This document shows, piece after piece, positions 36,025 through 47,815 of a stretch of DNA of 64,000 nt (positions are counted from its first letter, which is position 1; every line of letters begins with the position of its first letter). The DNA comes from Salvia splendens. Lineage: Eukaryota > Streptophyta > Magnoliopsida > Lamiales > Lamiaceae. The notes under the pieces are model-generated. The model was not told the DNA's origin and ran no database searches. It saw only the letters and a program-made list of their open reading frames with translations. The translations under genes were made by a program, and so were the position numbers. The stretch lies in NCBI RefSeq assembly GCF_004379255.2, contig NC_056038.1, positions 8,842,729-8,906,728 of the forward strand. The letters run 5' to 3'.

Positions 36025-37136
36025 GTTGGTTTATGGATTACAAGAGATAACAGAACCGGGCGTAATACAACCCAAAAGAAAGGAAAATGAGGAACTGAAC
36101 TTAAAAATTACAACGTAGAATCGAAACTACTAAACCAGTATGATTAGCCGAGTCGAGGAGGCCTCTTCCCGCAAGACGCGATACGCCCCAGTAGTGCTCT
36201 TCGGTTTGGCGTGTCGTCCCCAAAGGTAAAACGGCTACGTCTCTATTGATGCAGCACCGCAATCAGTAGAGCTCCGACGAACGGGATGGAGGAGAGGGCA
36301 GAGCTTCGACAGAAGGACAATGCAGAAAGAGGGAGATAGCTTATGCAGAGAATGCTTGTATGTGTGTCATAATGCAGTGGTATGGCTAGCCTATTTATAG
36401 GCCAAGCCACCATGCAGGGTCAACCAGCCATTGAAGGCTCATCATGGTAATTCGTAACCGACGTCGGTTACAGGCGTGTGGCTGGAGTGTGCCACCCGTG
36501 TGTGGAGCGTGTGGATTTCTAACGTGGCAGCCGTGACTGTGCCTCGCTTGACGACGTGTCAAGCCACTTGGATTGCTGACTCGGCGGTGGTCCAAAAATA
36601 ATAGTTTGGGTCAAGCCCCAAGCCCAAAGACCACCCAAAGACCAATTGCCAAGATCCAAGTCCAAGATCAAGATCAAGATCGGGATCGGGCCCGAGGCCC
36701 GCGGCCGCGAGCGCGAGCACGTGCACGGGCAAGGGGCTCGGGCTTGGGCTCGGGCGGGCGGCGGCGGCGGCGCGCGTGTGCGCGCGTGTGGGCTCTTTCA
36801 CCCATCTTGGTCCACTATAATTATTAAGTAACATAAAGTCACTTAATTTATACACATTAAAAGATGTGTTAATCCTCCAATGTGGGATAATTAACACTAG
36901 TTAATTATTCCCTAAGCTCCAACTCCAAGCTTTAATTAAAAGCTAATTATGCCCAACTTTAATCCACTATTTCTCACTCACCGGAAATCGGATTTGAGAA
37001 AGTGAATATAATACATTTATCTACGTAAAATGTAAATCGACGCTATGTCATTTAATTTCACAAAATTAAATGTCTCGTCACATTTATTATTTGGTCAAAA
37101 TCCATTGACCGGCATATTTAATCCATGATTTTTACA
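36025..37136 (-). repeat. Copia 1 3' LTR, 1112 bp
   Basis: This is the full-length LTR of the pair. It contains a GC-rich block with GGGCTCGGG and GCGCGTGTG runs (about 36660-36790). It also carries about 330 bp (about 36281-36610) absent from the other LTR. The remaining sequence matches the partner apart from scattered substitutions. Confidence 0.9.
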
Positions 37137-37698
37137 ATCCCCCACATGAGTGGAAATAGCCAAATGCATATGCATGCAGACACAAGCTCAACCCTCGAGA
37201 GGTATATAAACATAAGGATAGGTAGTTGTTGACTTTGAACCCTCCATAGTCGACACCATCGGATACACAGGCGGCTTAGTAGCGCGATGCTTTGAACTAA
37301 TCCCCCACGGCGTGCACCGAGACAATGGTGTTAACGCTTAAACACCTCAACCTCATCCGTTCTCACGTTTTGTGTCCATTGCGGTCTTGGACACCACTTT
37401 GGATTCATAAGTGTGTTTTATGAAGCGACCACACTTCACACTTACATAGGTGATTCTTAGTCAAGTACCTTGCCATACTTGGTCTCTTTGAGAGCTCCAT
37501 CTCTTTGAGATCCTTAAGAACCATTAAAAGTCATAGACTTAGCCTTTACCACTAGGCAAGTTCTCTAACACTCTATTGCTCTCTAGGGAATAGATATAGT
37601 TGAGTGTTTCTCATGAACTCTCATAGCTTAGTTGTCCCCTTGAACCAAGTTCTTGGGATCTCCAGTCATCATGGTTGGGTTACCGCTATGATAATTCT
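37137..37698 (-). other. Copia 1 internal 3' non-coding stretch
   Basis: 562 bp between the RNase H stop and the 3' LTR. It holds the polypurine tract next to the LTR (CCCCCAC on the plus strand at 37139-37145). No frame is seen. Confidence 0.6.
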
Positions 37699-38040
37699 TT
37701 AGTTTGTGGATTTCAAACCCATTCCCTCTAGCAACTTATTCATTTGATCACGGTTTAACCCTTTGGTTAGCGGATCCGCTAGATTATCTATTGACTTCAC
37801 ATAGTCAATTGTAATCACGCCAGTTGTGATCAAATGTCTCATGATGTTATGTCGTCGACGTATATGTCGAGACTTACCGTTATAGAAACCATTGTTTGCC
37901 CTTCCAATAGCCGCTTGGCTATCGCAGTGGATTAGCACTGGTGGCACTGGCTTAGACCAACATGGAATATCTTCAAGGAAGTTCTTAAGCCACTCGGCTT
38001 CCTCACCCGCCTTATCTAAGGCAATGAACTCCGATTCCAT
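37699..38040 (-). pseudogene. Copia 1 RNase H C-terminal part
   Basis: 113 codons beginning MESEFIALDKAGEEAEWL, then HCDSQAAIGRA, the RHIRRRHNIMRHL block and the NLADPLTKGL tail typical of Copia RNase H. It is the end of the pol polyprotein that starts at 42077. It is separated from it by a TAG at 38077-38079 (a Trp codon by family alignment) and by a frameshift just upstream. It is not a separate gene. Confidence 0.88.
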
Positions 38041-38051
38041 TGTTGATCGGG

Positions 38052-41000
38052 CTATACATGTCTGTTTTGTGGATTTCTACGATACAACACCTCCCCCAAT
38101 AGTAAAGACGTATCCACTTGTTGAAAGTGAGTCTCTATTATCGGATATCCAATTGGCATCACAGTACCCTTCAAGTACCGGGGATATCTCGAGAAGTGTA
38201 GCCCAAGATTTTGAGTATATTTTAAATATCTCAAAACCCTCACAAGAGCTCTCCAATGCTCTTTGCTTGGATTGCTCGTGTAACGACTCAACTTGTTCAC
38301 GGCACAAGCAATGTCAGGTCGAGTGCAATTAGTCAAGTACATAATGCACCCGATGACCCGTGCATACTCTTCTTGTGCAACGGGCTCGCCTTTGTTCTTG
38401 CTCAAGTGAACGTCGAGTTTAATTGGAGTCTTAACCGGCGCGCCATCATAGGCTTTGAATTTATTCAATATCTTCTCAACATAATGTGATTGTGTTAAGA
38501 TGATTCCATCATTCGTTCTTAGAATCTTCATTCCAAGAATTACATCGGCTAGACCCATGTCTTTCATGTCAAAGTTTCTCTTTAACATGGCCTTTGTATC
38601 GTTAATTGCTTGAGTGTTGCTACCCAAGATTAACATATCATCAACGTAGAGACACACTATAACATGACCGTTATTAGTGCTCTTGATGTAGACACATTTG
38701 TCGCACTCGTTGATTTTAAACCCATTTGATAACATCACATTATCAAACTTCAAGTGCCATTGCAATGGCGCTTGTTTCAATCCATATAGGGACTTTACGA
38801 GCTTGCATACCTTTTTCTCTTGTCCAGGTACTACAAACCCTTCGGGTTGTTCCATATAGATTTCGTCTTCTAATTCACCATTCAGAAACGCGGTCTTTAC
38901 ATCCATTTGATGAATCTCAAGATTGTGCAATGCAGCAATAGCGAGAAGCACCCGGATAGATGTAATCCTTGTTACAGGTGAATAGGTATCGAAGAAATCA
39001 TGTCCTTCCTTTTGTTTAAAACCCTTTACTACTAATCGGGCTTTATACTTATCAACTGTTCCATCGGCCTTAAACTTTCTTTTAAGAACCCATTTGCATC
39101 CTAAAGGTTTAGCACATTCGGGCAAATCAACCAACACCCATGTGTGGTTTAGCAAAATTGAATCAATTTCACTTTGAACAGCTTCTCTCCAATGCAGCCC
39201 GTCTGGGCCAGCAAAGGCTACTTTTGTCGATGTTTGTTCTTCATCCAACATGAAAGCAATGTAGTCAGGACCAAAAGTTTTTGGTGTTTTGACTCTATTA
39301 CCACGTCTTAGTACTGTATCTTTTGGATCGGGCCTTGCATGCTTGCGCGATTCAGGTTCCGCATCCGCTGATTTAGAACTAGTGGCTTCTTCTTCCACTT
39401 GTTTAGAACTAGTGGCTTCTTCAATTCTTGTCTCAGAATTGGTTGAGACTTTTTCCTTGTCTTTGCAAGGAAATGTATTTTCGAGAAATACAGCATTCCT
39501 CGACTCAATTGTTGTTCCTACTGTGATAGTCGATATTTCATACTTGTGAACAACAAATCGATATGCACTACTGTTAAGTGCATATCCAATGAAGATGCAA
39601 TCAACCGTCTTAGGTCCGATTGTAACTTCTTTGGGCGGAGGAACCATCACCTTTGCCAAACACCCCCACACTTTAAGGTATTTGTAGGATGGCTTCCTTC
39701 CCTTCCACAACTCATAAGGAGTGACATCTTTTCCTTTGAGAGGGATCTTATTCAAGATATAGTTGGCTGTCAAAACAGCTTCCCCCCACATGTTATGTGG
39801 TAATCCTGAAGTTAGAAGCAGTGCATTCATCATCTCTTTTAGAGTTCGATTTTTGCGTTCTGCAACACCATTAGATTGTGGTGAATATGGTGCAGTCGTT
39901 TGATGGATTATACCACTTTCGTTGCATAATTCCTCAAACGAGGCTACATATTCGCCTCCTCTATCGCTTCGAATCGTTTTGATTTTACAACCAAGTTGAT
40001 TCTCAACTTCGTTCTTATAATTTTTGAACGCTTCTATTGCTTCATCTTTACTTCTTAAAAGATAAATGTAGCAATACCTTGTGCAATCATCTATGAAAGT
40101 GATAAAGTACTTTTTACCACCTCTAGTTTGCACCATCTTTAAATCACATACGTCCGTGTGAATTAATTCAAGGGGTTTTGTGCTTCGTTCAACCGAGTGA
40201 AACGGCAACTTAGTCATTTTTGCTTCAAGACAAATTTCACATTTATCTTGGATATCCAATTCATTAGCCTTTAGTAAATCTAAATTTACTAATCTTTTAA
40301 TGGCTTTAGAATTTACATGTCCCAATCTACAATGCCATAAATTTGAACACTCAGTCAAGTAAGAGGAAGTAGATGCTTTATTTTTATTAGCCAAAGGCTT
40401 TGCAACACTGCGAGTTGCCACACTAAGCTTGAAAAGCCCATCGGTTACGTAACCTTTTCTGAGGGATTTTCCAAACTTATACAAAGTAAACCTATCAGAC
40501 TCAAATACAAGTTTAAACCCCTTATTAACTAGTATTGATCCTAACACTAGGTTCTTGCGGATGTCCGGGACATGCAGCACATCCTTCAAAGTGATCGTGA
40601 CGCCAGACGTCATCATGAGAATCACGTTACCAACGCTGAGGACTTCGGACGATGCTTGATTCCCCATGTTGATCTTCCTCCCTTCAGCAGCAGTGTAGGA
40701 GACAAACTTGCTCTTATCTGAGCAGACATGAGTAGTAGCGCCGGTATCGATGTACCAGCCACCCTTGTTATCCACAAGGTTAACCTCTTCGGTGACCACA
40801 GCAATGAGGTCGTTTTCATCCCAGTCCTTGAACTCCTTCTCAACGACGTGGGCAGCCGGCTTCTTCTTCTTGCTGCGGCAGTCTTTAGCAAAGTGGCCTT
40901 GTTTGCCACATTTGTAGCAGTCGCCTTCAAACTTCTCTGAAGGCTGCTTTCCCTTCCCTTTGTCGTTTGGACGGTTTGGGCGAGGGCGTTTGTTGGAGGG

Positions 41001-42077
41001 ACCGCCCCGCTCCAACAGGTTGGCTTTGGCTTCATTTGGGGTGAAGCCCTTAGCCTTTTGATCACTTTTGCGCACGTCGGCCTCAATGCGCAACTTCACG
41101 ATCAAGTCTTCAAGGGTCATCTGTTTTCGCTTGTGCTTGAGATAACTCTTGAAGTCCTTCCAACTTGGAGGGAGCTTGTCAATGATCGTGCACCTTAGGA
41201 ACTTATCGGGCAAGGTCATCCCTTCAGCCACTAAAGAGTGGAAGATCATTTGGAGCTCTTGGACTTGCTCCATGAAGGGTCGAGAGTCGACCATTTTGTA
41301 GTCCATAAACTTGGATGCTACGACCTGTTCAGTCCCTGCAGCATTATCTATGCTATATTTCTTTTCTAGGCTTTCCCACATTTGTTTAGATGTGGTTACA
41401 TTGGAGTATACATTGTACAAACTATCATCTAATGCACTTAGAATGAAATTTTTACAAAGATAATCTCCTTTCCTCAAAGCTTCATAGTCTGCCATGACTT
41501 CGAGCCTAGTCTCTTGGTCGCTTGGCGCGGGCGGCTCGTTCTCCGTGAGGAAGTTGGCGACGCCCAATGTTGTCAAGTAGAACAACATCTTTTGATACCA
41601 CCTCTTGAAGTCTGATCCTCCAAACTTGGGTGGTTTCTCGGCAGGTGGCATCATTCTTGGTGCCAAAGGTGCCGCAGTTGGTCCTTGGAAGGAACCAATT
41701 CCGTTGCCCCCGAAGGAGCCAACAACTTGGTTGGGCATAGAGCCCCCCATGTTCGTGTTGGGCATAGTGCCCCCCACATTCGTGTTGATCCCGGAAGATC
41801 CAACACCAGTATTGAGCCCGAAGGCACCAACACTCGATCCATTAAAGGATCCGAAGGAACCACTAAACGTGGAACCAACCGAACCACCAAAGGTGGAACC
41901 AGTGGACGCCCCGAAGGGGTTGTCCCAAACCCAAGGGACAGTGGATGAGGCGGCTGGGAAGCCGGGGGTTGGCATCATCGAGGGAATCGATGAAGTGTTG
42001 ACCGGTCCAGTGGTCGCCATGGTGGAGGGAATGGCGGCGGTGGTGGTGGCATCAGCGTTGTTGGATTCAGTCGACAT
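38052..42077 (-). pseudogene. Copia 1 gag-pol polyprotein (gag, PR, IN, RT)
   Basis: The frame opens at the ATG at 42077 (MSTESNN) with a Ser/Gly-rich N-terminus, then a UBN2-type gag. The CCHC zinc knuckle [14 protein letters not shown] is near residue 386. The aspartic protease motif DTGATTHVC is near 441, the GAG-pre-integrase [16 protein letters not shown] near 582, and the integrase core with HTDV and ERKNRT motifs at about 625-800. RT starts near 975 ([11 protein letters not shown]), with YVDDMLILG near 1146. About 1340 codons are uninterrupted, so decay is recent. Near 38180 a frameshift moves the true frame into the stretch ending at 38077, where a TAG blocks it. The protein would lack RNase H and be inactive without help from other copies. 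Confidence 0.9.
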
Positions 42078-42166
42078 CTCCAACAAAGGTTTTAATTGTT
42101 TCGAAAGTTTTAGTTCAGTTTAGGAGGTCCAAATCCCTTCAAAGGCAAGCTATCTCGTCTTGCGAT

Positions 42167-42934
42167 TGTTGGTTTCTGGATTACAAGAGATAACAGAACC
42201 GGGCGTAATACAACCCAAAAGAAAGGAAAAGGAGGAACTGAACTTAAAAATTACAACGTAGAATCGAAACTACTAAACCAGTATGATTAGCCGAGTCGAG
42301 GAGGCCTCTTCCCGCAAGACGCGATACGCCCCGGTAGTGCTCTTCGGTTTGGCGTGTCGTCCCCAAAGGTAAAACGGCTACGTCTCTATTGATGCAGCAC
42401 CGCAATCAGTAGAGCTCCGACGGGCCAAGCCCCGAGCCCAAAGACCACCCAAAGACCAATTGCCAAGATCCAAGACCAATTGCCAAGATCCAAGTCCAAG
42501 TCCAAGTCCAAGATCGGGCCCGGGCCCGAGCACGTGCACGGGCTCGGGCGGGCGGCGGCGGCGGCGAAACGCGTGCGCGCGCGTGTGGGCTCTTTCACCC
42601 ATCTTGGTCCACTATAATTATTAAGTAACATAAAGTCACTTAATTTATACACATTAAAAGATGTGTTAATCCTCCAATGTGGGATAATTAACACTAGTTA
42701 ATTATTCCCTAAGCTCCAACTCCAAGCTTTAATTAAAAGCTAATTATGCCCAACTTTAATCCACTATTTCTCACTCACCGGAAATCGGATTTGAGAAAGT
42801 GAATATACTACATTTATCTACGTAAAATGTAGATCGACGCTATGTCATTTAATTTCACAAAATTAAATGTCTCGTCAAATTTATTATTTGGTCAAAATCC
42901 ATTGACCGGGCATATTTAATCCATGATTTTTACA
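42167..42934 (-). repeat. Copia 1 5' LTR, 768 bp, internally deleted
   Basis: Matches the other LTR at both ends but lacks about 330 bp. The sequence jumps from AGAGCTCCGAC straight to GGGCCAAGCCCC (about 42411-42425). The GC-rich tract is also rearranged. Because the missing part lies in the LTR that supplies the promoter, this affects expression of the copy. Confidence 0.9.
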
Positions 42935-43071
42935 ATTTGTAGGAATATAAAAAAAATTAACACATATGCACATTTGACTTAACAATTTACATATTAATCG
43001 AATAATATAATCCACTGCAAAAAATTTATCATGTTATATCTAGCTAGTACTCCTACTATTATTAAAATAAA

Positions 43072-43929
43072 GAGGGAACATCATTTTTGGTCCACGAACT
43101 TTACCAAAATATCATTTTAGGTCTGTGAACTTTGAAAATATCATTTTAGGTCCGTGAACTTTGAGTTAGTATCATTTGAGGTACTTTTTACTATTTCCAA
43201 GTTTTTTCGGACGAAAATACCCTCAATACCTTAAAGTGTATATATATTTTAATAAATTTATCATATACTCATATTTTTTTATAAATATCTTTACAATATA
43301 TTTTTGACAAATTTTCTAAATATAATTTAAACTTATATATTATCACTTAATTTTGTGACATGTAAGTAAAATTGCTTCTTCAAATTTTTATATTAATTTT
43401 TTTAAAATTTAATAAACAATTTTTCTTTAATAATAAAGAATTGAATAAAGATCTTTTCTTGCATGTTACAAAATTAAATGATATTGAAGGTCAAATTATA
43501 TTTAGAAAATTTGTTAAAAATATATTGTAAAGATATTTATAAAAAAGATCTTTATTCAATTTTTTATTATTAAAGAAAGTTGTTTATTCAATTTTTAAAA
43601 AAAATTAATATAAAAAATTGAAGAAGTAATTTTACTTGCATGTCACAAAATTAAGTGATAATATTTAAGGTCAAATTATATTTAGAAAATTTGTCAAAAA
43701 TGTATTGTAAAGATATTTATAAAAAAATATGAGTATATGATAAATTTATTAAAAATATATACACTTTAAGGTATTGCGGGTATTTTCGTCCAAAAAAATT
43801 TGGAAATAGTAAAAAGTACCTCAAATGATACTAACTCAAAGTTCACAGGACCTAAAATGATATTTTCAAAGTTCAAGGACCTAAAATGATACTTTGACAA
43901 AGTTCGTGGACCAAAAATGATTTTCCCTC
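43072..43929. mobile_element. Mutator-type MITE with long inverted repeats
   Basis: An 858-bp element with a perfect 9-bp target duplication TAAAATAAA (43063-43071 and 43930-43938). The termini start GAGGGAA(C/A)ATCATTTTTGG. The inverted arms, each about 400 bp, cover most of the element. Near each end they repeat the phrase TCATTTTAGGTC(C/T)(G)TGAACTTTG two to three times. There is no coding capacity. The repeat-unit ends resemble those of the MULE at 10331-11532 in style (TTTTGGTCC) but not in detail. Confidence 0.85.
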
Positions 43930-43938
43930 TAAAATAAA

Positions 43939-45460
43939 TATAATAGCTATATACTTAGAAATAATGAGAAGGTGTAGCGTAGTATCATCTGATAAATGGA
44001 ATAGTCATTAATCACATGCCTAAGATTTTTTTTATCGGAAGGGGTAGGGGGATAGATCATGATCTGTAATCCTATCACAATATATATATATACATGATTA
44101 AATCTGTCACTGAATCTGGTCCAAATCGACGGGAAATATCAACCCATCTTCTTAATTTTGATACTAAAAGTGATTTCGTCGAGCCCATGATGAAGGTGTA
44201 TTATTACTCAATGGGCTTCGCTTCCGGTTTTCTTGGGTCCAGTGCACTTTCTGAGGTGGCCCAATATTAGGTATGCTCTATTAATTAGCTTCGATACTAG
44301 TAATAAGGAGTAATTCATAAACTTCTGATTCTGTTTCTAAAAAGCAATTTGATATTTAAGATTTTAAAATATTATAACGAATCTATGAAAAATAAAAAGA
44401 AAGTGCTACTACTATAAATCTTAGTCTTATTATTTTGCCCTTGAATCTAAGGATTTGTTTTATTTTCTAATTAAAGGAAGACTGGAGATTCTTATAAAAT
44501 TTGATTTTCAATTATAATAAATAAATTTAAGTATTTTATTGTTGAAAATTTGAATTATATTCTTTTGAATTAATTTAATACTGTCTCCGTCTTCCAATAA
44601 TTGTCCATTTTGACTCTGACACGCATTTTAAGAAATAGTATAAAGGAAAGTTGAATAAATTATTAGAATATGAATCACACTATTATAATAAATTATGAAG
44701 GAAATAAATTAGTAGCATGCAATATTTATCATTTATAATAAAAAATGAAAATGAATAATTAATAGGGATGAGAAGAGCTACTAGTAAGGTGTGGGCCACT
44801 CAAGCATTAAGCATCTTATTATGGAAATTAAGCCTTTCTTCTCTTTTCTATTCACTGCAAAATTGTATCAGTACCTTCCAAACCCTATAGCTAAAAATTG
44901 TTATGTTTTAAATATTTTTTTTAAGGACCAAAGATTTTATTGTAATTGCAAATTGTTGTTGTTTATTTATTTGGTTAATAAGAATAAAAATTTGAGATGA
45001 GGCGCTTGGTTTTGTTTTGGCAAGCCATGTCAATATAGAGAGAGAGACACACACCGTCGGCCCCCCTTCCACTTTGCCAGTCTAGCTTTCTGCGCAGAAT
45101 TCCTCTTCTTTCTCAAACAACTTTTCTATAATAAGCTTTCCTTCTTCAATCCCATCTTATTAAGGCCATTTTCCTTCCTTTTCCTTCACAACCAAAATTA
45201 CCTTAATCAATTCCTTAGAATGTGGGAACCATATTTTATTATTTACCCTCCCTCTCTCTCAAATGCTGGGTAAAAAGTGTCGTACCAGATTCTTTGCTTT
45301 TTCAACCCTAGCTTTGAATCATCCCACCACCCTCCAAATTCTCTGTTTCGGCTCAATCTCTACACATATTCAAAGAATCTCACATCACTGCAATTGTAAT
45401 TGAATTGGATCTTTCAGTGGATTAGGCATTGCGCTGAGTTTGGTTTTTGGTTTCATTCTA
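43939..45460. other. Spacer and promoter of the 215-residue gene
   Basis: AT-rich up to about 45000. A single MITE-like end (ACTGTCTCCGTCTTCC) lies near 44581 without a matching partner. From 45030 the sequence turns GA/CT-rich (GAGAGAGAGACACACACC, CCTCCCTCTCTCTC), typical of plant core promoters and leaders. No gene is supported. Confidence 0.4.
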
Positions 45461-46108
45461 ATGGGGTTTGTTGCAGAGCTTTGTTATCTGCTATGGCGGA
45501 AGAAGAGATCAGTGCGTTCACGCAGCGCCAAAATCGAAAATCTGGAGAAATTCTCGTTTCCCCTGTGTTGGAAGAATTCGGATTCTGTCGGCGGCGGCAG
45601 CAGCAGAGAGCTTACGAATTCAATCAGAAGCCAGTTCGAACAAGAAGACGTCGAAGCAGGGCTGAACAAATCGGATTCGGAGGCGAAGGGTTACGGCGAG
45701 GAAGGGGTGGAATCGGAGTTGATGAGATTGCACAACCTGTGCGGACCGCCGCGATTCCTGTTCACGATCAAAGAGGAAAGCAGCAGGGAGGATTTGGAAT
45801 CGGAGGATGGGAAATCGAGAATCAGCAACAGCATGAGCTTCGGCATCGGCAGCCCTATCCCGTCGCCGGCGTTTAGGGCTTCCAATTTGTGGACCGGCGA
45901 GGCGATGACGGAGGCGGAGCTGAACAGATTGCGATCCTCGCCGCCTCCGACGTTCAAGTTCTTAAAGGATGCAGAGGATAAATTTATGAGGAAGCAGGAA
46001 GCGGAGAGGAGGAGTAGTAGTCAAGAGAAGGAAGTCGATGATGTTCCTTTTGTTAAGCTTAGCAAAGCGGCGGCGGTGCAGGTGATGCCGCTGCCGATAA
46101 ATCCCTAG
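45461..46108 (+). CDS. Uncharacterised plant protein with an N-terminal hydrophobic segment
   Basis: Single exon, 215 residues, from the ATG at 45461 (the frame upstream opens only at TTG). The first about 12 residues (MGFVAELCYLLW) are hydrophobic and are followed by a basic RKKRSVRSRSAK stretch, which suggests a short membrane anchor or signal anchor. The body is Ser/Glu-rich and probably disordered, with conserved-looking islands: LMRLHNLCGPPRFLFTIKEE, GSPIPSPAFRAS, MTEAELNRLRSSPPPTFKFL and KDAEDKFMRKQEAE. The RFLFTIKEE and PPPTFKFLKDAE phrases recur in small plant proteins annotated as 'membrane lipoprotein-like' or unknown. I do not assign a function. Codon use is GC-richer than its surroundings. 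It is flanked by transposons on both sides but appears intact. Confidence 0.75.
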   Translation: MGFVAELCYLLWRKKRSVRSRSAKIENLEKFSFPLCWKNSDSVGGGSSRELTNSIRSQFEQEDVEAGLNKSDSEAKGYGEEGVESELMRLHNLCGPPRFLFTIKEESSREDLESEDGKSRISNSMSFGIGSPIPSPAFRASNLWTGEAMTEAELNRLRSSPPPTFKFLKDAEDKFMRKQEAERRSSSQEKEVDDVPFVKLSKAAAVQVMPLPINP

Positions 46109-46207
46109 ATTGCAATCATTTAGGTTTCTATTCATTCCAGTTTTTTTGTTTTTTTCCTCTTGTATAGGTTGATTGATTGGAATTACTACTAATTTTGGTT
46201 TCATTTA

Positions 46208-46404
46208 GTGGGTGTTCGGTTGTCAAGATTAAATTGATTAAATATGTATCATGTTTGGTTCATAAGATTGAACTCTTCAACTTAATCCTAGATGGATAGT
46301 TTCATGATAATTAGTCTTAGCATCTCCCTCCAATTAAAATAATCTCACAACTTAATCCTAGATGGATAGTCTCATGATATTAGTCCTGACAACCGAACGT
46401 CACC
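46208..46404. mobile_element. Tourist-like (PIF/Harbinger) MITE
   Basis: A 197-bp element with ends GTGGGTGTTCGGTTGTCA and TGACAACCGAACGTCACC, flanked by TTA (46205-46207 and 46405-46407). Inside, CTTAATCCTAGATGGATAGT(T/C)TCATGAT is repeated in tandem. Copia 2 inserted only a few bases beyond its right end. Confidence 0.7.
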
Positions 46405-46411
46405 TTAATAG

Positions 46412-46855
46412 TGAAAGGATATGGGTTAGATTAGATTAATATGGATTAAATAATTATAGTTGGGCTACAATTATAATTAGTCCATAAGCCCAACAATCAT
46501 GAAACCCTAATGACTCTTTGTCTATATAATGGTTATTTATTCTCCATTGTGGGAGATGAGAAATATCGTAACATTAGAGAGAAAATACGTAAAGCTTTGT
46601 AGAGAATTCCTAGCTTTCTCTATAGAGCGATTGTACTGAGGAATTGTTCCTGCATCGGATCAGAATACACGTGGACCTCGATAGTAGTGGATTCAACTTG
46701 CAGGACGCAATCGTAGAAGAAAACACAACAACAAGTAAGATTTAGTTCCGTTGTGTATTACGTGCTCAACTTGCAATATGATTATGAATCTAGATCTGTT
46801 ATTCTTGTCTGCAATTTCCGTTGCGCTCATTAGATGAATACAAGAATTTCTAACA
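46412..46855 (+). repeat. Copia 2 5' LTR
   Basis: Starts TGAAAGGATATGG and ends TTTCTAACA; 444 bp. A TATATAATGG promoter-like box is near 46525. Differences from the 3' LTR include T/C, G/A and T/A substitutions and no indels that I can see. Confidence 0.92.
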
Positions 46856-46856
46856 G

Positions 46857-46868
46857 TGGTATCAGAGC
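46857..46868 (+). promoter_or_regulatory. Copia 2 primer-binding site
   Basis: TGGTATCAGAGC, one base after the LTR, is the standard plant initiator-Met tRNA complement used to start reverse transcription. Confidence 0.9.
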
Positions 46869-47493
46869 TTAGGGCTCGATTCATAATTATTTTGTTTGCG
46901 AATTATTTGTGGATTAACCGTGGTAATGTAATTGGAATAAATTTTGAATTCTGGGAATGAACAATCCACATGAGAAATTAGATTTCAAGTTGGAAAATTG
47001 AAATTAGATTTCAATCAAAATTTACGTAATGTAATTAGATTTCAATTTACGTAATAAAATTGGATTTCAAAATCCCTACACCGTCTCCCGGCGATTCTCC
47101 GTCTCCGGTCTCCGGAGCTCCGGCCGCACCTTAATCTTGCGCCTCTTCGTCAACTCCAATCGATTCTTCTGTAACTTCCCAGCGGCCACGTTTTTAGCGG
47201 CCACATGCGGAAGCATTGCGGCGGCGTAATCGGCGGATCTAAAAGCGGCGTGAACTTTCTGACGGTGGTAACGGTGAAGGATTCAGCGTTGTCACGTCTT
47301 TCTCCGGTGATGGCTGGTCAGGCTTCGCATCTCCGATTCCGGAGGGGATGAGGCTCCTCAGCTTTGAGCCCATGGCGGCGCGCGGCGGTTGGGTTAATCC
47401 CCTCCGTCGAGAGATCGTCATAATATGTGCAGAAGGGCGGTGGCCTGCTCTCGATAATCTCGATGCACTTGATCTCCTTCATCAAGCCCGAAC

Positions 47494-47658
47494 TTATCGA
47501 CGATCTCCGAATTCGACTATCGCGTATTGAAATTGTGCTCGTCGGTGGCCGCTTTTAAATTGGAACGTCAGTTCAGGCAAATCCACCGCCATCTCGCCGG
47601 AGATATTGTAGCAGGGCCGAAGGCCCGACTCCTTCTCCACAACAGCGGCCCGACCGTA
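47494..47658 (-). pseudogene. Captured aspartyl-protease-like exon fragment
   Basis: The reverse strand of Copia 2's GC-rich insert contains about 54 codons reading VVEKESGLRPCYNISG, then MAVDLPELTFQFKSG, and stopping at the TAA at 47494-47496. This matches the region of plant pepsin-like (nepenthesin/CDR1-type) proteases where a conserved Cys is followed by a PELxFxFKGG-type strand. The usual residues that come next in the family are replaced by unrelated sequence. Both catalytic Asp motifs are absent. The fragment lies antisense to the retrotransposon's own genes. The rest of the insert (47070-47480) has similar base composition but I do not recognise it. The identification rests on a short stretch, from memory. 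Confidence 0.55.
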
Positions 47659-47702
47659 TTTTTCCCAATTAAGCCGGAACTATATTCAATATACGTGGAA
47701 AT

Positions 47703-47815
47703 CGTTGAATATTTAATATATTAATTTAGAATTAATACGAATGGTTGACTAAATCATTGAATATTTAATAGTATATTAATTTAGAATTAATATGAATGGT
47801 TAGTCAACGTTTAAT
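47703..47815. repeat. Two-copy repeat in Copia 2
   Basis: The phrase TTGAATATTTAATA...TATTAATTTAGAATTAATA(C/T)GAATGGTT appears twice in succession with small changes, at the right border of the GC-rich insert. Confidence 0.7.

Larger units (their letters stand above)
36025..42934 (-). mobile_element. Copia 1: LTR retrotransposon on the minus strand
   Basis: A 6910-bp Ty1/Copia element with a perfect ATTTG target duplication (36020-36024 and 42935-42939). The 5' LTR is the right copy (42167-42934) and the 3' LTR the left copy (36025-37136). On the minus strand each LTR starts TGTAAAAATCATGG and ends CCAACA. The polypurine tract GTGGGGGAT abuts the 3' LTR. No standard initiator-Met primer site follows the 5' LTR. 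The coding region runs gag, protease, integrase, RT and RNase H, the Copia order. Two lesions near the 3' end of pol make this copy defective. Confidence 0.93.

Noticed and set aside
36660..36800. GC-rich block as a possible CpG island promoter of a host gene
   Set aside because: It is inside the Copia 1 LTR and repeated in its partner LTR.
41605..42123. 172-codon Pro/Glu-rich frame on the plus strand
   Set aside because: Antisense shadow of the repetitive gag N-terminus of Copia 1.
45400..45876. Arg-rich 158-codon frame
   Set aside because: Overlaps the 215-residue gene in another frame; that frame has better composition and ordered motifs.
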